DNA of 32,895 nucleotides from Bacteroidota bacterium (GTDB taxonomy: Bacteria > Bacteroidota > Bacteroidia > Bacteroidales > JADFUO01). Below the pieces are notes generated by a model, which was not told the DNA's origin, did no database searches, and saw only the letters and a list, made by a program, of their open reading frames with translations. The stretch is from positions 1 through 32,895 of the forward strand of contig JAUXFX010000014.1 in assembly GCA_030622635.1 (NCBI GenBank), given 5' to 3'. Each line of letters begins with the position of its first letter. Within the stretch, counting starts at the first letter, position 1. Below, piece by piece: positions 8,302-17,197 of this stretch. Both the position numbers and the translations under genes were made by a program.

Positions 8302-9526
8302 ATTTTGCTTTACTTTCTGCTGCTAAATTTAATAAATTTTCCTCATTGCTCTGATATAAATTCAATTTTTCAACATTTATCATCCCCGTCATTAGCCGTG
8401 GCAATAATATATCTCGGGCTTCTTTTAGGTTTTGGTTTTGGATATGTAAATTTTCAATTTCTTTATCAATTGGAATAACTATGTGATTGAATTTTTGCAT
8501 AGTATTTTCATTACCTTCAATTAATTCAATTCTTAACATATCATTTTTAGTTACTGAATTAAATATAGCACCACCACCCATTAAATTATCTTCAAAAAAT
8601 ATTTGTTTTAATTGATTAAATAAAAACCCATTCCATCCATTTTTATGTCTAACTGATGCCAAGCCTCTTCCTAAAATAATTTTGTTGATGGCAATATTTA
8701 GTCTTCCTACAGGTGCTCTTACGCTAAATAAAACATCTCCTTTTTCTGCTACTCGATTACCATTTATACTCCACATTGTATTTGTCGGAAACCTTTCACC
8801 ATAATCTTTTACCCCCTGATGGAATGGTAATCCTTTTCGTTCTATATTATAAAATTCGGATTTTGGACTTTGTCCCATTGTTAGATTACAAGCATCCCCC
8901 AACTTCACCTTCCGCCACCCTTCCGGCAACCCAGTTTTCTCATCAATAGTCAATTTTACGCCATCAATTTTAAATCGCACAAACCACTCCTCATAAGTTT
9001 TTTGTGCCATCTCCTCCAACAGCTTAATGCGTTTTAGGTTGTTTTCTATCAGGTTGTCGTAGGCGGAGAGTATGGTGGCTATTTTTAATCTTATTTCCGA
9101 TTTTTCAGGTAAGAATAATTTTGTTTTTCTTAAATCGGGTCCACTTATTGCATCATAAACAGCTCCATATGAGCGAGCTAAAAATGCTTCACGATTTACC
9201 TTTATTGTGTAATAAATAAATCGTTGTTCATCTGTATTTTTTGCATTAATTGCTGCTAAACCTCTACCAATACAACATTTGACTTTAGTAATGTTTAATT
9301 CTCCAACAGGTGCACGAACAGTAAAAAGCACACTGTCTTTTTCAGCTTCTTTAGTTATTTTGTTTGTATATTGTCTAATTGTCGGAAATAATTCTCTAAA
9401 TTCTGTCTTTCCTTGAAAAAAAGGCAGTCCAGAACCTTTCTCATTATAATATTTGGAAGGTGGTGATTGCCCCATAATAACATCAGCAACTTCTTCTAAT
9501 CTATATTCTTTCCACCCTTCCATCAT
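8282..9526 (-). CDS. hsdS: Type I restriction-modification specificity subunit S
   Basis: 414 aa with two TRDs (MGQSPPSKYYN...GLPFFQG and MGQSPKSEFYN...GLPFHQG) and conserved helices (IATILSAYDNLIENNLKRIKLLEEMAQKTYEEWFV). Confidence 0.95.
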   Translation of the reverse strand: MMEGWKEYRLEEVADVIMGQSPPSKYYNEKGSGLPFFQGKTEFRELFPTIRQYTNKITKEAEKDSVLFTVRAPVGELNITKVKCCIGRGLAAINAKNTDEQRFIYYTIKVNREAFLARSYGAVYDAISGPDLRKTKLFLPEKSEIRLKIATILSAYDNLIENNLKRIKLLEEMAQKTYEEWFVRFKIDGVKLTIDEKTGLPEGWRKVKLGDACNLTMGQSPKSEFYNIERKGLPFHQGVKDYGERFPTNTMWSINGNRVAEKGDVLFSVRAPVGRLNIAINKIILGRGLASVRHKNGWNGFLFNQLKQIFFEDNLMGGGAIFNSVTKNDMLRIELIEGNENTMQKFNHIVIPIDKEIENLHIQNQNLKEARDILLPRLMTGMINVEKLNLYQSNEENLLNLAAESKAKYATNRN

Positions 9527-10191
9527 AATTCCACGCTTTGAATTTTGTTAATATTTCTATTTAAAATACTAATAATAAATCGCTTTACAATATTAGCTTC
9601 ATCGCTTTTGCTTGTGGCAATAAAGAGTGTTAAAGAAGCTAATTCTTCGTGGTCATAATCGTCAAGTAGTTCCAAACCTGTTGAAAAGATATTCAGTATT
9701 TCGTTTTCTTTGGTTTCGTTTCTTGCTTCAATGGCACGGCTAAGTATCTGTATTCCTGTTTTAAGATGTAGTACTTCTTGCTGTTTTTCGTGCAATCGCT
9801 TTTCGTTTATGGCATAACCTTTTACAAGGAAGTCTTTTAGGCGTTGTGTTGCCCATTGGCGGAATTGTGTTCCTCTTTTTGAATTAACTCGATAACCAAC
9901 TGATATAATAGCATCTAAATTATAAAATTTGATATTTCGTTTTACATTTCGTTTTACATTTCGTTTGCCCTCTTTTTGAACTACCGAGAAATACTCGGTA
10001 GTTGAGTTTTCGTCTAATTCACCTTCTTTGAAAATATTTTTAAAATGTAATCCTATGGTGTCGCTGTCTTTATCAAATAACTCTGCCATCTGTTTTTGAC
10101 TAAGCCAAACAGTTTGCTCATCAAATTTTACTTCAACAATAGTTTGGCTGTCTTTAGTTTGATATATTTCTATTTTGTTTTGTTCTTCCAT
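9523..10191 (-). CDS. RhuM-family protein, shortened, with apparent loss of the Fic/DOC core
   Basis: IEIYQTKDSQTIVEVKFDEQTVWLSQKQMAELFDKDSDTIGLHFKNIFKEGEL...TEYFSVVQKEG...FYNLDAIISVGYRVNSKRGTQFRQWATQRLKDFLVKGYAINEKRL is RhuM-like. It then passes from LELLDDYDH directly to ELASLTLFIATSKSDEANIVKRFIISILNRN. Confidence 0.85.
   Translation of the reverse strand: MEEQNKIEIYQTKDSQTIVEVKFDEQTVWLSQKQMAELFDKDSDTIGLHFKNIFKEGELDENSTTEYFSVVQKEGKRNVKRNVKRNIKFYNLDAIISVGYRVNSKRGTQFRQWATQRLKDFLVKGYAINEKRLHEKQQEVLHLKTGIQILSRAIEARNETKENEILNIFSTGLELLDDYDHEELASLTLFIATSKSDEANIVKRFIISILNRNINKIQSVEL
9934..9969. repeat. 12-bp tandem repeat, 3 copies, encoding KRNV repeats in the RhuM-like protein
   Basis: ATTTCGTTTTAC x2 followed by ATTTCGTTTGCC. 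Confidence 0.9.
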
Positions 10192-12167
10192 TACAATTTT
10201 ACGCTCTGTATTTGATTCATTAAATCGTTGGCTTCGGTATTCAGTTCTGTCAGTTCGCTGTGTATCTCTTTCATTCGGGCTTTGTAGTCAAAATCTTCAT
10301 CAATTTGTATGCTGTAACCAACATATCGCCCGGGTGTAAGTGAATAGTCATTTTCTATTATTTCTTCAAAGTCAACTATTTTACAAAGTCCTTCAACATC
10401 CGCATATTTATTTTCGGGGAAATATTCTAAAAGTTTTTTCCAATCGCTTATCCTTTGTTTAATCTCTTTCAAATATTCGGCAATCTGCATTTGATATTCT
10501 TTTAAAGGTTTGTTGAGTTTGTTCAGCTTGTCTTTAAAAGGCTTCATTTTGGCGGTTACTGTTTTCTTATCTATTTTTTGAGACGAACGGCTGTTCGTCT
10601 GTACGAGTGCTGCAATTTCTTTTTCAAGTTCTTTGATAAAATCCAGTGCTTTTGGTGTAGGTTTTTCAAAAGCAGTTAGAATTTCTTCGGCATTTTCGGG
10701 ATTATCAAAGTTGCTAAAATTTACCGTTTCCGAAATAATTAAATCGTCAATTTTTAATTCGACAGATAATTGCTTTAATTCTTTTGCAAGGATTTTATAA
10801 TGGTCGTTCACCATTTCAAACTGTTCGTTTAAAGCATTTTTATGCGCTTTATCAGCTATTGTAACGGCTTCGGTATTTCCACGGTAAAGCTGAACAATAG
10901 TTGTCAGGTTTAATAATTGCCCTTCTGAAAAATCGTTGATAGTTGAGTTCACAACACGATAGGTATTTCGTGCATCAAGCATCAAAATCTTATTCTTGTT
11001 TGTCTGTGGTTTGCCTTTATCAAAAAACCATAAATGACAAGGCAAAGAACGGGTATAAAAGAAGTTGTTGCCCACCGAAACAATCACATCTACATTTTCG
11101 GTTTTAATAAGTTGTTGGCGTATCAGCTTTTCAGAATTACCTGCATCGGTAGCAGAACTTGCCATAACAAAACCGGTACGCCCTTTTTCGTTCAGATAAG
11201 AATTAAAATACTGTATCCACATATAATTGCCATTGTCGGCTTTTGGCACGCCAAAAGGTAAGCGAGGGTCTTCTTTTACATAATCTTTATTCTTGTCAAT
11301 TTTCTTTACATTAAAAGGCGGATTAGCCATTACAAAATCGCATTTGCCAATCAAATTATGCGGGTCGCTGTAAAAAGTATTGTCTTCTAAAATCTTCCCT
11401 TCAATTCCGTGTATAGCAAGGTTCATTTTTGCCAAACGAACATTGTTTGATTTAAGTTCAGTTCCGTAAACAGTTATAGCCTCGTTAACCTGTTTGTTGG
11501 TATGGTTTTTAACAAAATAGCCGGTTTGCACAAACATACCACCCGAACCGCAAGCCGGGTCGTGTATAATTCCGTGCTCGGGTTCAATAAAATTTACAAT
11601 GAGTTGAACCAATGAAGGCGGTGTGAAGAATTCGCCCCCTTCCTGAGCACCGGCACCACTCATTGAAAATTTCATTAGAAAAAATTCATAAATCCTGCCA
11701 AAAACATCACCGGAAATATTTTTTACAGCATCTTTATTAAAAACCCGAATAAGCGAACGCAATAAATCGGCATCAAATTCCTGGTAGTTTTTTGGCAGAA
11801 TTCCTTCAAGGTCTTTGTAATCAGCCTCAATCAATCGCATCGCATTATTTACGGCTTCTGCAATATCATTGCTTTCGGGCAAGTTTGCCAAATATTCGTA
11901 TTGCGATTCAGCTTGTAAATACATTGCACCCGCAGCCAGCAAATCGTTTTTTGACAGCTTTCTTTTTTTGCCTGTTCTTGGGTTTATTGGTAAATTATCC
12001 TCTATCTGGTTTTTAGCTTCTTCAAATCTGTTTTGTGCGTAACGCAAAAGGATTAAACCGAGAACAGGATCTTTATATTCGGCAGCCGTTAATTTTGAGT
12101 TGGCACGCAATTCATCTGCTGCTCCCCACAATTCCGTCTCTAATTTCTTTATTACTTCGTTTGTCAT
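10191..12167 (-). CDS. hsdM: Type I restriction-modification methyltransferase subunit M (ORF opens at 12242; MTNEVIKKLETELWG at 12167 is the likelier start)
   Basis: GRIYEFFLMKFSMSGAGAQEGGEFFTPPSLVQLIVNFIEPEHGIIHDPACGSGGMFVQTG and DFVMANPPFNVK (NPPF) motifs. Confidence 0.96.
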   Translation of the reverse strand: MTNEVIKKLETELWGAADELRANSKLTAAEYKDPVLGLILLRYAQNRFEEAKNQIEDNLPINPRTGKKRKLSKNDLLAAGAMYLQAESQYEYLANLPESNDIAEAVNNAMRLIEADYKDLEGILPKNYQEFDADLLRSLIRVFNKDAVKNISGDVFGRIYEFFLMKFSMSGAGAQEGGEFFTPPSLVQLIVNFIEPEHGIIHDPACGSGGMFVQTGYFVKNHTNKQVNEAITVYGTELKSNNVRLAKMNLAIHGIEGKILEDNTFYSDPHNLIGKCDFVMANPPFNVKKIDKNKDYVKEDPRLPFGVPKADNGNYMWIQYFNSYLNEKGRTGFVMASSATDAGNSEKLIRQQLIKTENVDVIVSVGNNFFYTRSLPCHLWFFDKGKPQTNKNKILMLDARNTYRVVNSTINDFSEGQLLNLTTIVQLYRGNTEAVTIADKAHKNALNEQFEMVNDHYKILAKELKQLSVELKIDDLIISETVNFSNFDNPENAEEILTAFEKPTPKALDFIKELEKEIAALVQTNSRSSQKIDKKTVTAKMKPFKDKLNKLNKPLKEYQMQIAEYLKEIKQRISDWKKLLEYFPENKYADVEGLCKIVDFEEIIENDYSLTPGRYVGYSIQIDEDFDYKARMKEIHSELTELNTEANDLMNQIQSVKL

Positions 12168-12474
12168 ATTATGTTTAAAGTGTTTTGATTTTATTATTTT
12201 GGTTTGCTTTATATAGATTTTATATTTCTGACGTTCAAGCAAAAATATTGAATTTGTTTGAATTTGTTTTTTGTCATTATAAACGACATATTTGAAGGTA
12301 CTCTTTACAAATTAGCGCCAGTTGGGGATTTCTTTGAGAAGCATGTCTTTAATAAAAGTTAAAGTTTAATTATTTGCTAAAGTATAAAATAATTATGAAA
12401 AGGAAGAAAAAAATGTACTAATATCCAAAATCATTTCAATGACACAAATTAAAGAAGATTTTTAACAGCACATA

Positions 12475-12561
12475 ATCGAGGCGGCTGGTGGTCAAATGAC
12501 AGTGCGCCTCTCACACCACTCCCGAAAGTTTTCGGTATACGGGTCTCGTATACGGCGGTTC
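12475..12561 (-). ncRNA. Probable group II intron 3'-end remnant (domains V/VI), interrupted by a TCCCGAAAGTTTTCGG palindrome
   Basis: Minus strand GAACCGCC-GTATACG-AGACC-CGTATAC-...-GTGGTGTGAGAGGCG...CGCCTCGATT resembles group II intron DV/DVI; no RT ORF. Confidence 0.45.
12520..12535. repeat. Palindromic repeat TCCCGAAAGTTTTCGG
   Basis: Inverse-orientation relative of 24031-24048; a half copy occurs near 27119. Confidence 0.7.
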
Positions 12562-12654
12562 ATCAGACAAAAGAAATTTCGAGTTGTGTCTCATTTGGCA
12601 CTGACCGGTGAGATTTCTGAAATTGCTCTGAAAAAGAAAAATAACCTCTCTTTT

Positions 12655-13938
12655 TCAGTCTTTCAAACACCTTACAGAAAAGCCAACTGATTTTGGGAAA
12701 TTCATAAAAAATGCTTTTTCAAACAAATAATTCAAGGAAACATATTTAGCTTCAATCGCTCCATATCCTGTTGATGCCCAAAAATTTCCGCTGCTTCTTA
12801 TATCTTTAAAGGTTGAATCAATATAACGATAACCGCCTGGTAAGGCTGTAAAACCGCTCCAATTATTTGCACCCGTATTAGGAGGATTCCATAGAACTGT
12901 TCCTGTTTCTTTCATTTTGCCACCGGCTATATCAGAACCTCCTAAAAAGTTGGATAATGCTGTCCATTCATTAAAAGATGGAAGATGCCATCCATCGGGA
13001 CAAATACCTTGATTTCCTCCTGAATATGTGTATTGCATCATTTCGTCCCATTGATATAGCCCGCCGTATGTTGTACAAGTTGCAGGATTGTTGTCATAGC
13101 AATACTTTTCAATTGTATCATTATTAGTTTGATTAAAATCCCCATTTATCATTATTCCGACATTCAAATTTTCGTCTAACCAGCATTGATTTCCAATCAC
13201 TATTGTATGATAAACCTGACCTTCATAATTAACCGATGTTATATTATCGCATGGGTCAACAGGGTCTTCTGTTGCAAACGACCAAATATTACCCTCAGTT
13301 TCATTGCCTTTATTATCTTTTGCAACAATTTTCCAATAATAAATCACACCATTTTCCAATGTGACTGGGTTAAATATTTGTACGTTCGTATCCTGAACAA
13401 TAACAGGGGGTTCAATTGTTTTACCTAAATAAATATCAAAAAGTAAAGAATCACCTTCCGGATCGGTACAAAACCATGAAAGTGTCGTTTCAACAGGTAC
13501 GTTAACATCACCATTGGCAGGTGTAGGATCATATGGTGGACCCGGAGGTTTGTTACCTTGGGCAATTACAACAACTTCTCTTGAAGTAGTACCGGTCCAT
13601 CCGGAATTATCTTTCACTCTTAATTGGATATTGTAAGTTGCAGCAGAATCATATTTATGCGAAGCTATTTTTGTTGTTGTGTATTCTGTCCAGATATTAT
13701 TGTTTCGCCAATCCCAGCTTACTTGTAATTCTGACGGCGGGTCTTCGTTGTCAAAGCTTTCCGAAGCATCAACAATAAATATGGTTAATGTATCACCGGA
13801 TGTTGGACTTACAGTAAATGTTGCAGTTGGTGCATATTCATTTTCATCAATATCTTTCTGACAGCCAATAAATATAATTAAAAAAGCTACAAATAATACT
13901 ATCAGTACTATTGTACTTTTACTTTTAAATAAAACCAT
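12655..13938 (-). CDS. Lipoprotein with PKD-like and fibronectin III-like domains and a FISUMP (Fibrobacter succinogenes major paralogous) domain
   Basis: Lipobox-like IFIGCQ after a TM segment; DTLTIFIVDASESFDNEDPP...WDWRNN (PKD-like); VPVETTLSWFCTDPEGDSLLFDIYLG; CWLDENLNVG...YGGLYQWDEMMQY...GICPDGWHLPSFNEW...GGYR (FISUMP). Likely start MVLFKSK at 13938, not the ORF start at 14028. Confidence 0.88.
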   Translation of the reverse strand: MVLFKSKSTIVLIVLFVAFLIIFIGCQKDIDENEYAPTATFTVSPTSGDTLTIFIVDASESFDNEDPPSELQVSWDWRNNNIWTEYTTTKIASHKYDSAATYNIQLRVKDNSGWTGTTSREVVVIAQGNKPPGPPYDPTPANGDVNVPVETTLSWFCTDPEGDSLLFDIYLGKTIEPPVIVQDTNVQIFNPVTLENGVIYYWKIVAKDNKGNETEGNIWSFATEDPVDPCDNITSVNYEGQVYHTIVIGNQCWLDENLNVGIMINGDFNQTNNDTIEKYCYDNNPATCTTYGGLYQWDEMMQYTYSGGNQGICPDGWHLPSFNEWTALSNFLGGSDIAGGKMKETGTVLWNPPNTGANNWSGFTALPGGYRYIDSTFKDIRSSGNFWASTGYGAIEAKYVSLNYLFEKAFFMNFPKSVGFSVRCLKD

Positions 13939-14006
13939 GATTTGAACACTTAAAACGCACAAATATATTAATAAAAAATGATAAAAACAAATATTTGCTC
14001 TTAAAT

Positions 14007-14140
14007 AGTGCTTGCCAGAAAACGCCAATTTCTTCGTTATGCTCGTGCAGAAAACCAGTCATCCGTATGGACTCTTGATTTTTTGCACTTCGCATCCCGA
14101 TAATTATCGGGACGAACTTGACGATTTCTGACTAAGCACT
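14007..14140. repeat. 134-bp hairpin-forming MITE-like element
   Basis: Ends AGTGCTTGCCAGAAAACG and CGATTTCTGACTAAGCACT are imperfect inverted repeats. Internal TGCTCGTGCAGAAAA/TTTTTTGCACTTCGCA pairing and a CCCGATAATTATCGGG palindrome. Confidence 0.7.
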
Positions 14141-14308
14141 CTAAAATATTGAGTTTTCTTGCAGACACTGAAGTTACCGCATATGATAAGTTTCGGGATT
14201 AATGATATTCAATAAAATGTTTTTTAAAATTACGTTTTATGATTCACGGATTAAATATCTGGTCGAAATTCGAAATTCGTAATCCGTAATCCGTAATTGC
14301 AGCAATTC

Positions 14309-15826
14309 CTACCAGTTAACATAATGAACCGTAAAGCCTTCATTCTGATATTCACGGATAACTTTTCTGCGCGCTTCCTCTGCATCTTTTTTGTAAACAA
14401 AGCCAATTGACACCCGATGCCCTGTAGTAACTTCGGGCCATTCTTTAATATTTTTTATAATAATATGATTAAACCTTTTCTGTAGATCATGGAGTATTTT
14501 GGTGTAATGTATATTACTTACATAGGCATTAAAATCTTTTTTGCCTTGTCCGTCGGGGCTGCAATAGCATGATGAATATACAAAATAATAATATGAAGGG
14601 TTTTTTACAAATGATAAAGGAGTGGTAGCCCAAATTGAAGATTCGGTTTCTGCTTTTGGTTTTTTTCTGATTTTGCCGTCATTACGGAATATTGAAGATA
14701 TAAAACCATAACAATTATCCAAACCGCTAAGTAAAACATCCAGATCGGTATCTCTGTCATAATCACCCCATGAAGCATAACTAAAATATATTCCCGGCAA
14801 TTCTGCATAAATATCAGTAAAAACAAAATTACTATCGTTTCTGTAAACTTTTGAAACAGCTTTACGATATGTTTCTCCTGTTAACAAAACATCCAGATCG
14901 CCGTCATTATCATAATCACCCAAATCAACACATCCTGAACGTACACCTACAATATCAGTAAAAATATCTGAAAAGGAACCATTACCATTATTTTTATAAA
15001 CTTTAGAAATTATCCGTTTGCCACTGGCTTCACCTGTAAGTAAAATATCCGGATTTTTGTCATTATTCAAATCGCCCCAGTCAACAGAGCTGTTTCTAAC
15101 TCCTTCCAATCCTGCATGAATATCTTTAAAAATATCTTTCCCTTCGTTACGGTAAATTTTTGAAACCAGGCTCCCATTATATCTTTCGCCGGTAATAAGC
15201 ACGTCCAGATCGTCATCATTGTCGTAATCGCCCCATTTGGCTGAACTAAGAAAAACAGGTACTAAACCGGCATTGATGTCGGTAAACAAATTTTTACCGT
15301 CATTGCGATATATTTTTGAAATAACAGATCCTTTATAACTTTCGCCGGTAAGAAGAATATCCAAATCGCCGTCATTATCATAATCACCCCATTCAACAGA
15401 ACCGTCTCTTACAGGTATTAAATTTGCTTTTATATCAATAAAAACATTATTGCCGTTATTCCTGTAAATCTTTGATATGAATTTATTATTATAAGTTTCG
15501 CCGATAATAGCAATGTCCTGATCGCCATCATTATCATAATCACCACAATCTATTGAACCCCTGTAAACATCCGGGATGCTTGTTTTTAACACCCAGAATT
15601 TATTTTTTTTCGCATTCCTGTAAAGCTTAGTTAAAATTTTATGATTCGAGCCATCGTATCTGTCGCCTGCCAGTATAACATCAAGATGTTTGTCTTTATT
15701 AAAATCAATCCACGAACCTGCACTTTGCATTACGCCTCTGAAGCCCGGTTTGATATCAACAAATGGCTGGGAAATAAGAAAATTTGAAAAAAACAATGTT
15801 AAAAACAGCAACTTAAATTTTTTCAT
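14309..15826 (-). CDS. Secreted FG-GAP/VCBS repeat protein with a C-terminal SPOR-like segment
   Basis: Signal peptide MKKFKLLFLTLFFSNFLISQ; seven repeats of the WGDYDNDGDLDVLLTGE...SKIYRN type; C-term HRVSIGFVYKKDAEEARRKVIREYQNEGFTVHYV. Confidence 0.85.
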   Translation of the reverse strand: MKKFKLLFLTLFFSNFLISQPFVDIKPGFRGVMQSAGSWIDFNKDKHLDVILAGDRYDGSNHKILTKLYRNAKKNKFWVLKTSIPDVYRGSIDCGDYDNDGDQDIAIIGETYNNKFISKIYRNNGNNVFIDIKANLIPVRDGSVEWGDYDNDGDLDILLTGESYKGSVISKIYRNDGKNLFTDINAGLVPVFLSSAKWGDYDNDDDLDVLITGERYNGSLVSKIYRNEGKDIFKDIHAGLEGVRNSSVDWGDLNNDKNPDILLTGEASGKRIISKVYKNNGNGSFSDIFTDIVGVRSGCVDLGDYDNDGDLDVLLTGETYRKAVSKVYRNDSNFVFTDIYAELPGIYFSYASWGDYDRDTDLDVLLSGLDNCYGFISSIFRNDGKIRKKPKAETESSIWATTPLSFVKNPSYYYFVYSSCYCSPDGQGKKDFNAYVSNIHYTKILHDLQKRFNHIIIKNIKEWPEVTTGHRVSIGFVYKKDAEEARRKVIREYQNEGFTVHYVNW

Positions 15827-15905
15827 AATCCGAATGTAATTTTTTTAAAATTCAGCATAAAGTTAAATGTTTTTTTAAAAACCAATAATTATTTATAGAA
15901 TATAT

Positions 15906-15933
15906 TTGAATATCAAAATTTAAATTACTTTTG
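15906..15933 (+). promoter_or_regulatory. Putative Bacteroidota promoter upstream of mce
   Basis: TTG at 15906-15908 and TACTTTTG at 15926-15933, 17-bp spacer. Confidence 0.45.
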
Positions 15934-15960
15934 CGAAAAATATAAAATAAATATTATATA

Positions 15961-16374
15961 ATGAAACCATCTCATATTGAACACATTGGAATAGCTGTAA
16001 AAAGCTTAAAAGAATCTATTCCATATTACGAAAACATACTTGGATTAAAATGCTATTCTATTGAAAAAGTTAAAGAACAAAAAGTAAAAACAGCTTTTTT
16101 TCATGTTGGTCAAACAAAAATTGAGCTTTTAGAATCAACTGATCCTGAAGGACCCATCGGTAAGTTTATCGAAAAAAAAGGAGAAGGAATTCATCATATT
16201 GCTTTTGCTGTGAAAGATATTGAAAAAGTTTTGGAAGAAACCGAATCAAAGGGCATACGATTAATTGATAAAATACCGAGAAAAGGAGCAGAAGGGCTTT
16301 ATATTGCATTCCTTCATCCAAAATCCACTTTTGGTGTATTAACGGAATTTTGCGAGAATAAAAATTCAAAATAA
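15961..16374 (+). CDS. mce: Methylmalonyl-CoA epimerase
   Basis: IEHIGIAVKSLKESIPYYENILGLKC...VGQTKIELLESTDPEGPIGKFIEKKGEGIHHIAFAVKDI. Confidence 0.95.
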   Translation: MKPSHIEHIGIAVKSLKESIPYYENILGLKCYSIEKVKEQKVKTAFFHVGQTKIELLESTDPEGPIGKFIEKKGEGIHHIAFAVKDIEKVLEETESKGIRLIDKIPRKGAEGLYIAFLHPKSTFGVLTEFCENKNSK

Positions 16375-16543
16375 TAAACATTAATTGATAAAAAATCCTT
16401 TATAAATATTTGTGTTTAGGGTGTCCTAATGCGGAAAACAGGTGTAACTGTTTATAAATTTCCATATCATTTTTTTAAGATTTTTACAGCCTCTTAAAAA
16501 AATTCAATATCTTTATCAAAAATTTGAATTAAAAACTTTATTT

Positions 16544-17164
16544 ATGTTAATGATAGGTATTGCCGGTGGTTCGGGCTCCGGAAAAACAACTGTGGTTAAT
16601 AAAATTATTAAAAGTTTACCAAAAAATTCCGTAGCAGTTATTTCTCAGGATTCGTATTACAGAGATAATGGTCATTTGTCAGCGGATGAAAGAGCTAAAA
16701 TCAATTTTGACCATCCTTCATCAATAGAATTTAAATTACTTATTGAACATCTTGATATGTTAAAAGCAGGTAAAACGATACCTATGCCGATATATTCGTA
16801 TCTAACCTGTGCACGAGCTAAAGAAACCATTAAGATTAAACCTGAAAAAGTAATAATAGTTGAAGGAATATTAATTCTTACAAATCCCCGACTTAGACAA
16901 AGACTTGATATTAAAACATACGTTGACGCTGACAATGATGACCGCCTGATGAGAATAATCAGGAGAGATATTGAAGAAAGAGGCCGCTCGTTAAGGGATG
17001 TGCTTGAACATTACGAAAAATATGTAAAACCCATGCATCTGCAATTTATCGAACCTACAAAAAGATATGCCGATATTATTATTCCCCAGGGAGGCGAAAA
17101 TGATATAGCTATTGATATTCTCACATCAAGAATAAAAATAAATTTGAATAGTGATAATATATAG
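16544..17164 (+). CDS. udk: Uridine kinase
   Basis: MIGIAGGSGSGKTTV (P-loop), ISQDSYYRD, NFDHPSSIEF, VIIVEGILIL, RIIRRDIEERGRSL. Confidence 0.96.
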   Translation: MLMIGIAGGSGSGKTTVVNKIIKSLPKNSVAVISQDSYYRDNGHLSADERAKINFDHPSSIEFKLLIEHLDMLKAGKTIPMPIYSYLTCARAKETIKIKPEKVIIVEGILILTNPRLRQRLDIKTYVDADNDDRLMRIIRRDIEERGRSLRDVLEHYEKYVKPMHLQFIEPTKRYADIIIPQGGENDIAIDILTSRIKINLNSDNI

Positions 17165-17197
17165 TTAAATGATTATTTTAAAGATTCTTATATCTAA

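Noticed and set aside
8282-9526. Shufflon-like hsdS inversion system
   Set aside because: Only one hsdS and no second TRD cassette or intact recombinase in the window.
3801-12016. Plus-strand ORFs opposite hsdR, albA, hsdS and hsdM
   Set aside because: Antisense shadows of well-supported genes.
12496-12690. 64-aa ORF
   Set aside because: Crosses the probable intron remnant and the end of the FISUMP gene; no recognisable protein.
12655-14028. ORF start at 14028 for the FISUMP lipoprotein
   Set aside because: The first 30 residues look like upstream readthrough; the lipoprotein signal starts at MVLFKSK (13938).
16375-16543. Riboswitch-like element between mce and udk (AAACAG...CTGTTT hairpin)
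   Set aside because: Only one weak 6-bp stem; not enough to support a structured RNA.
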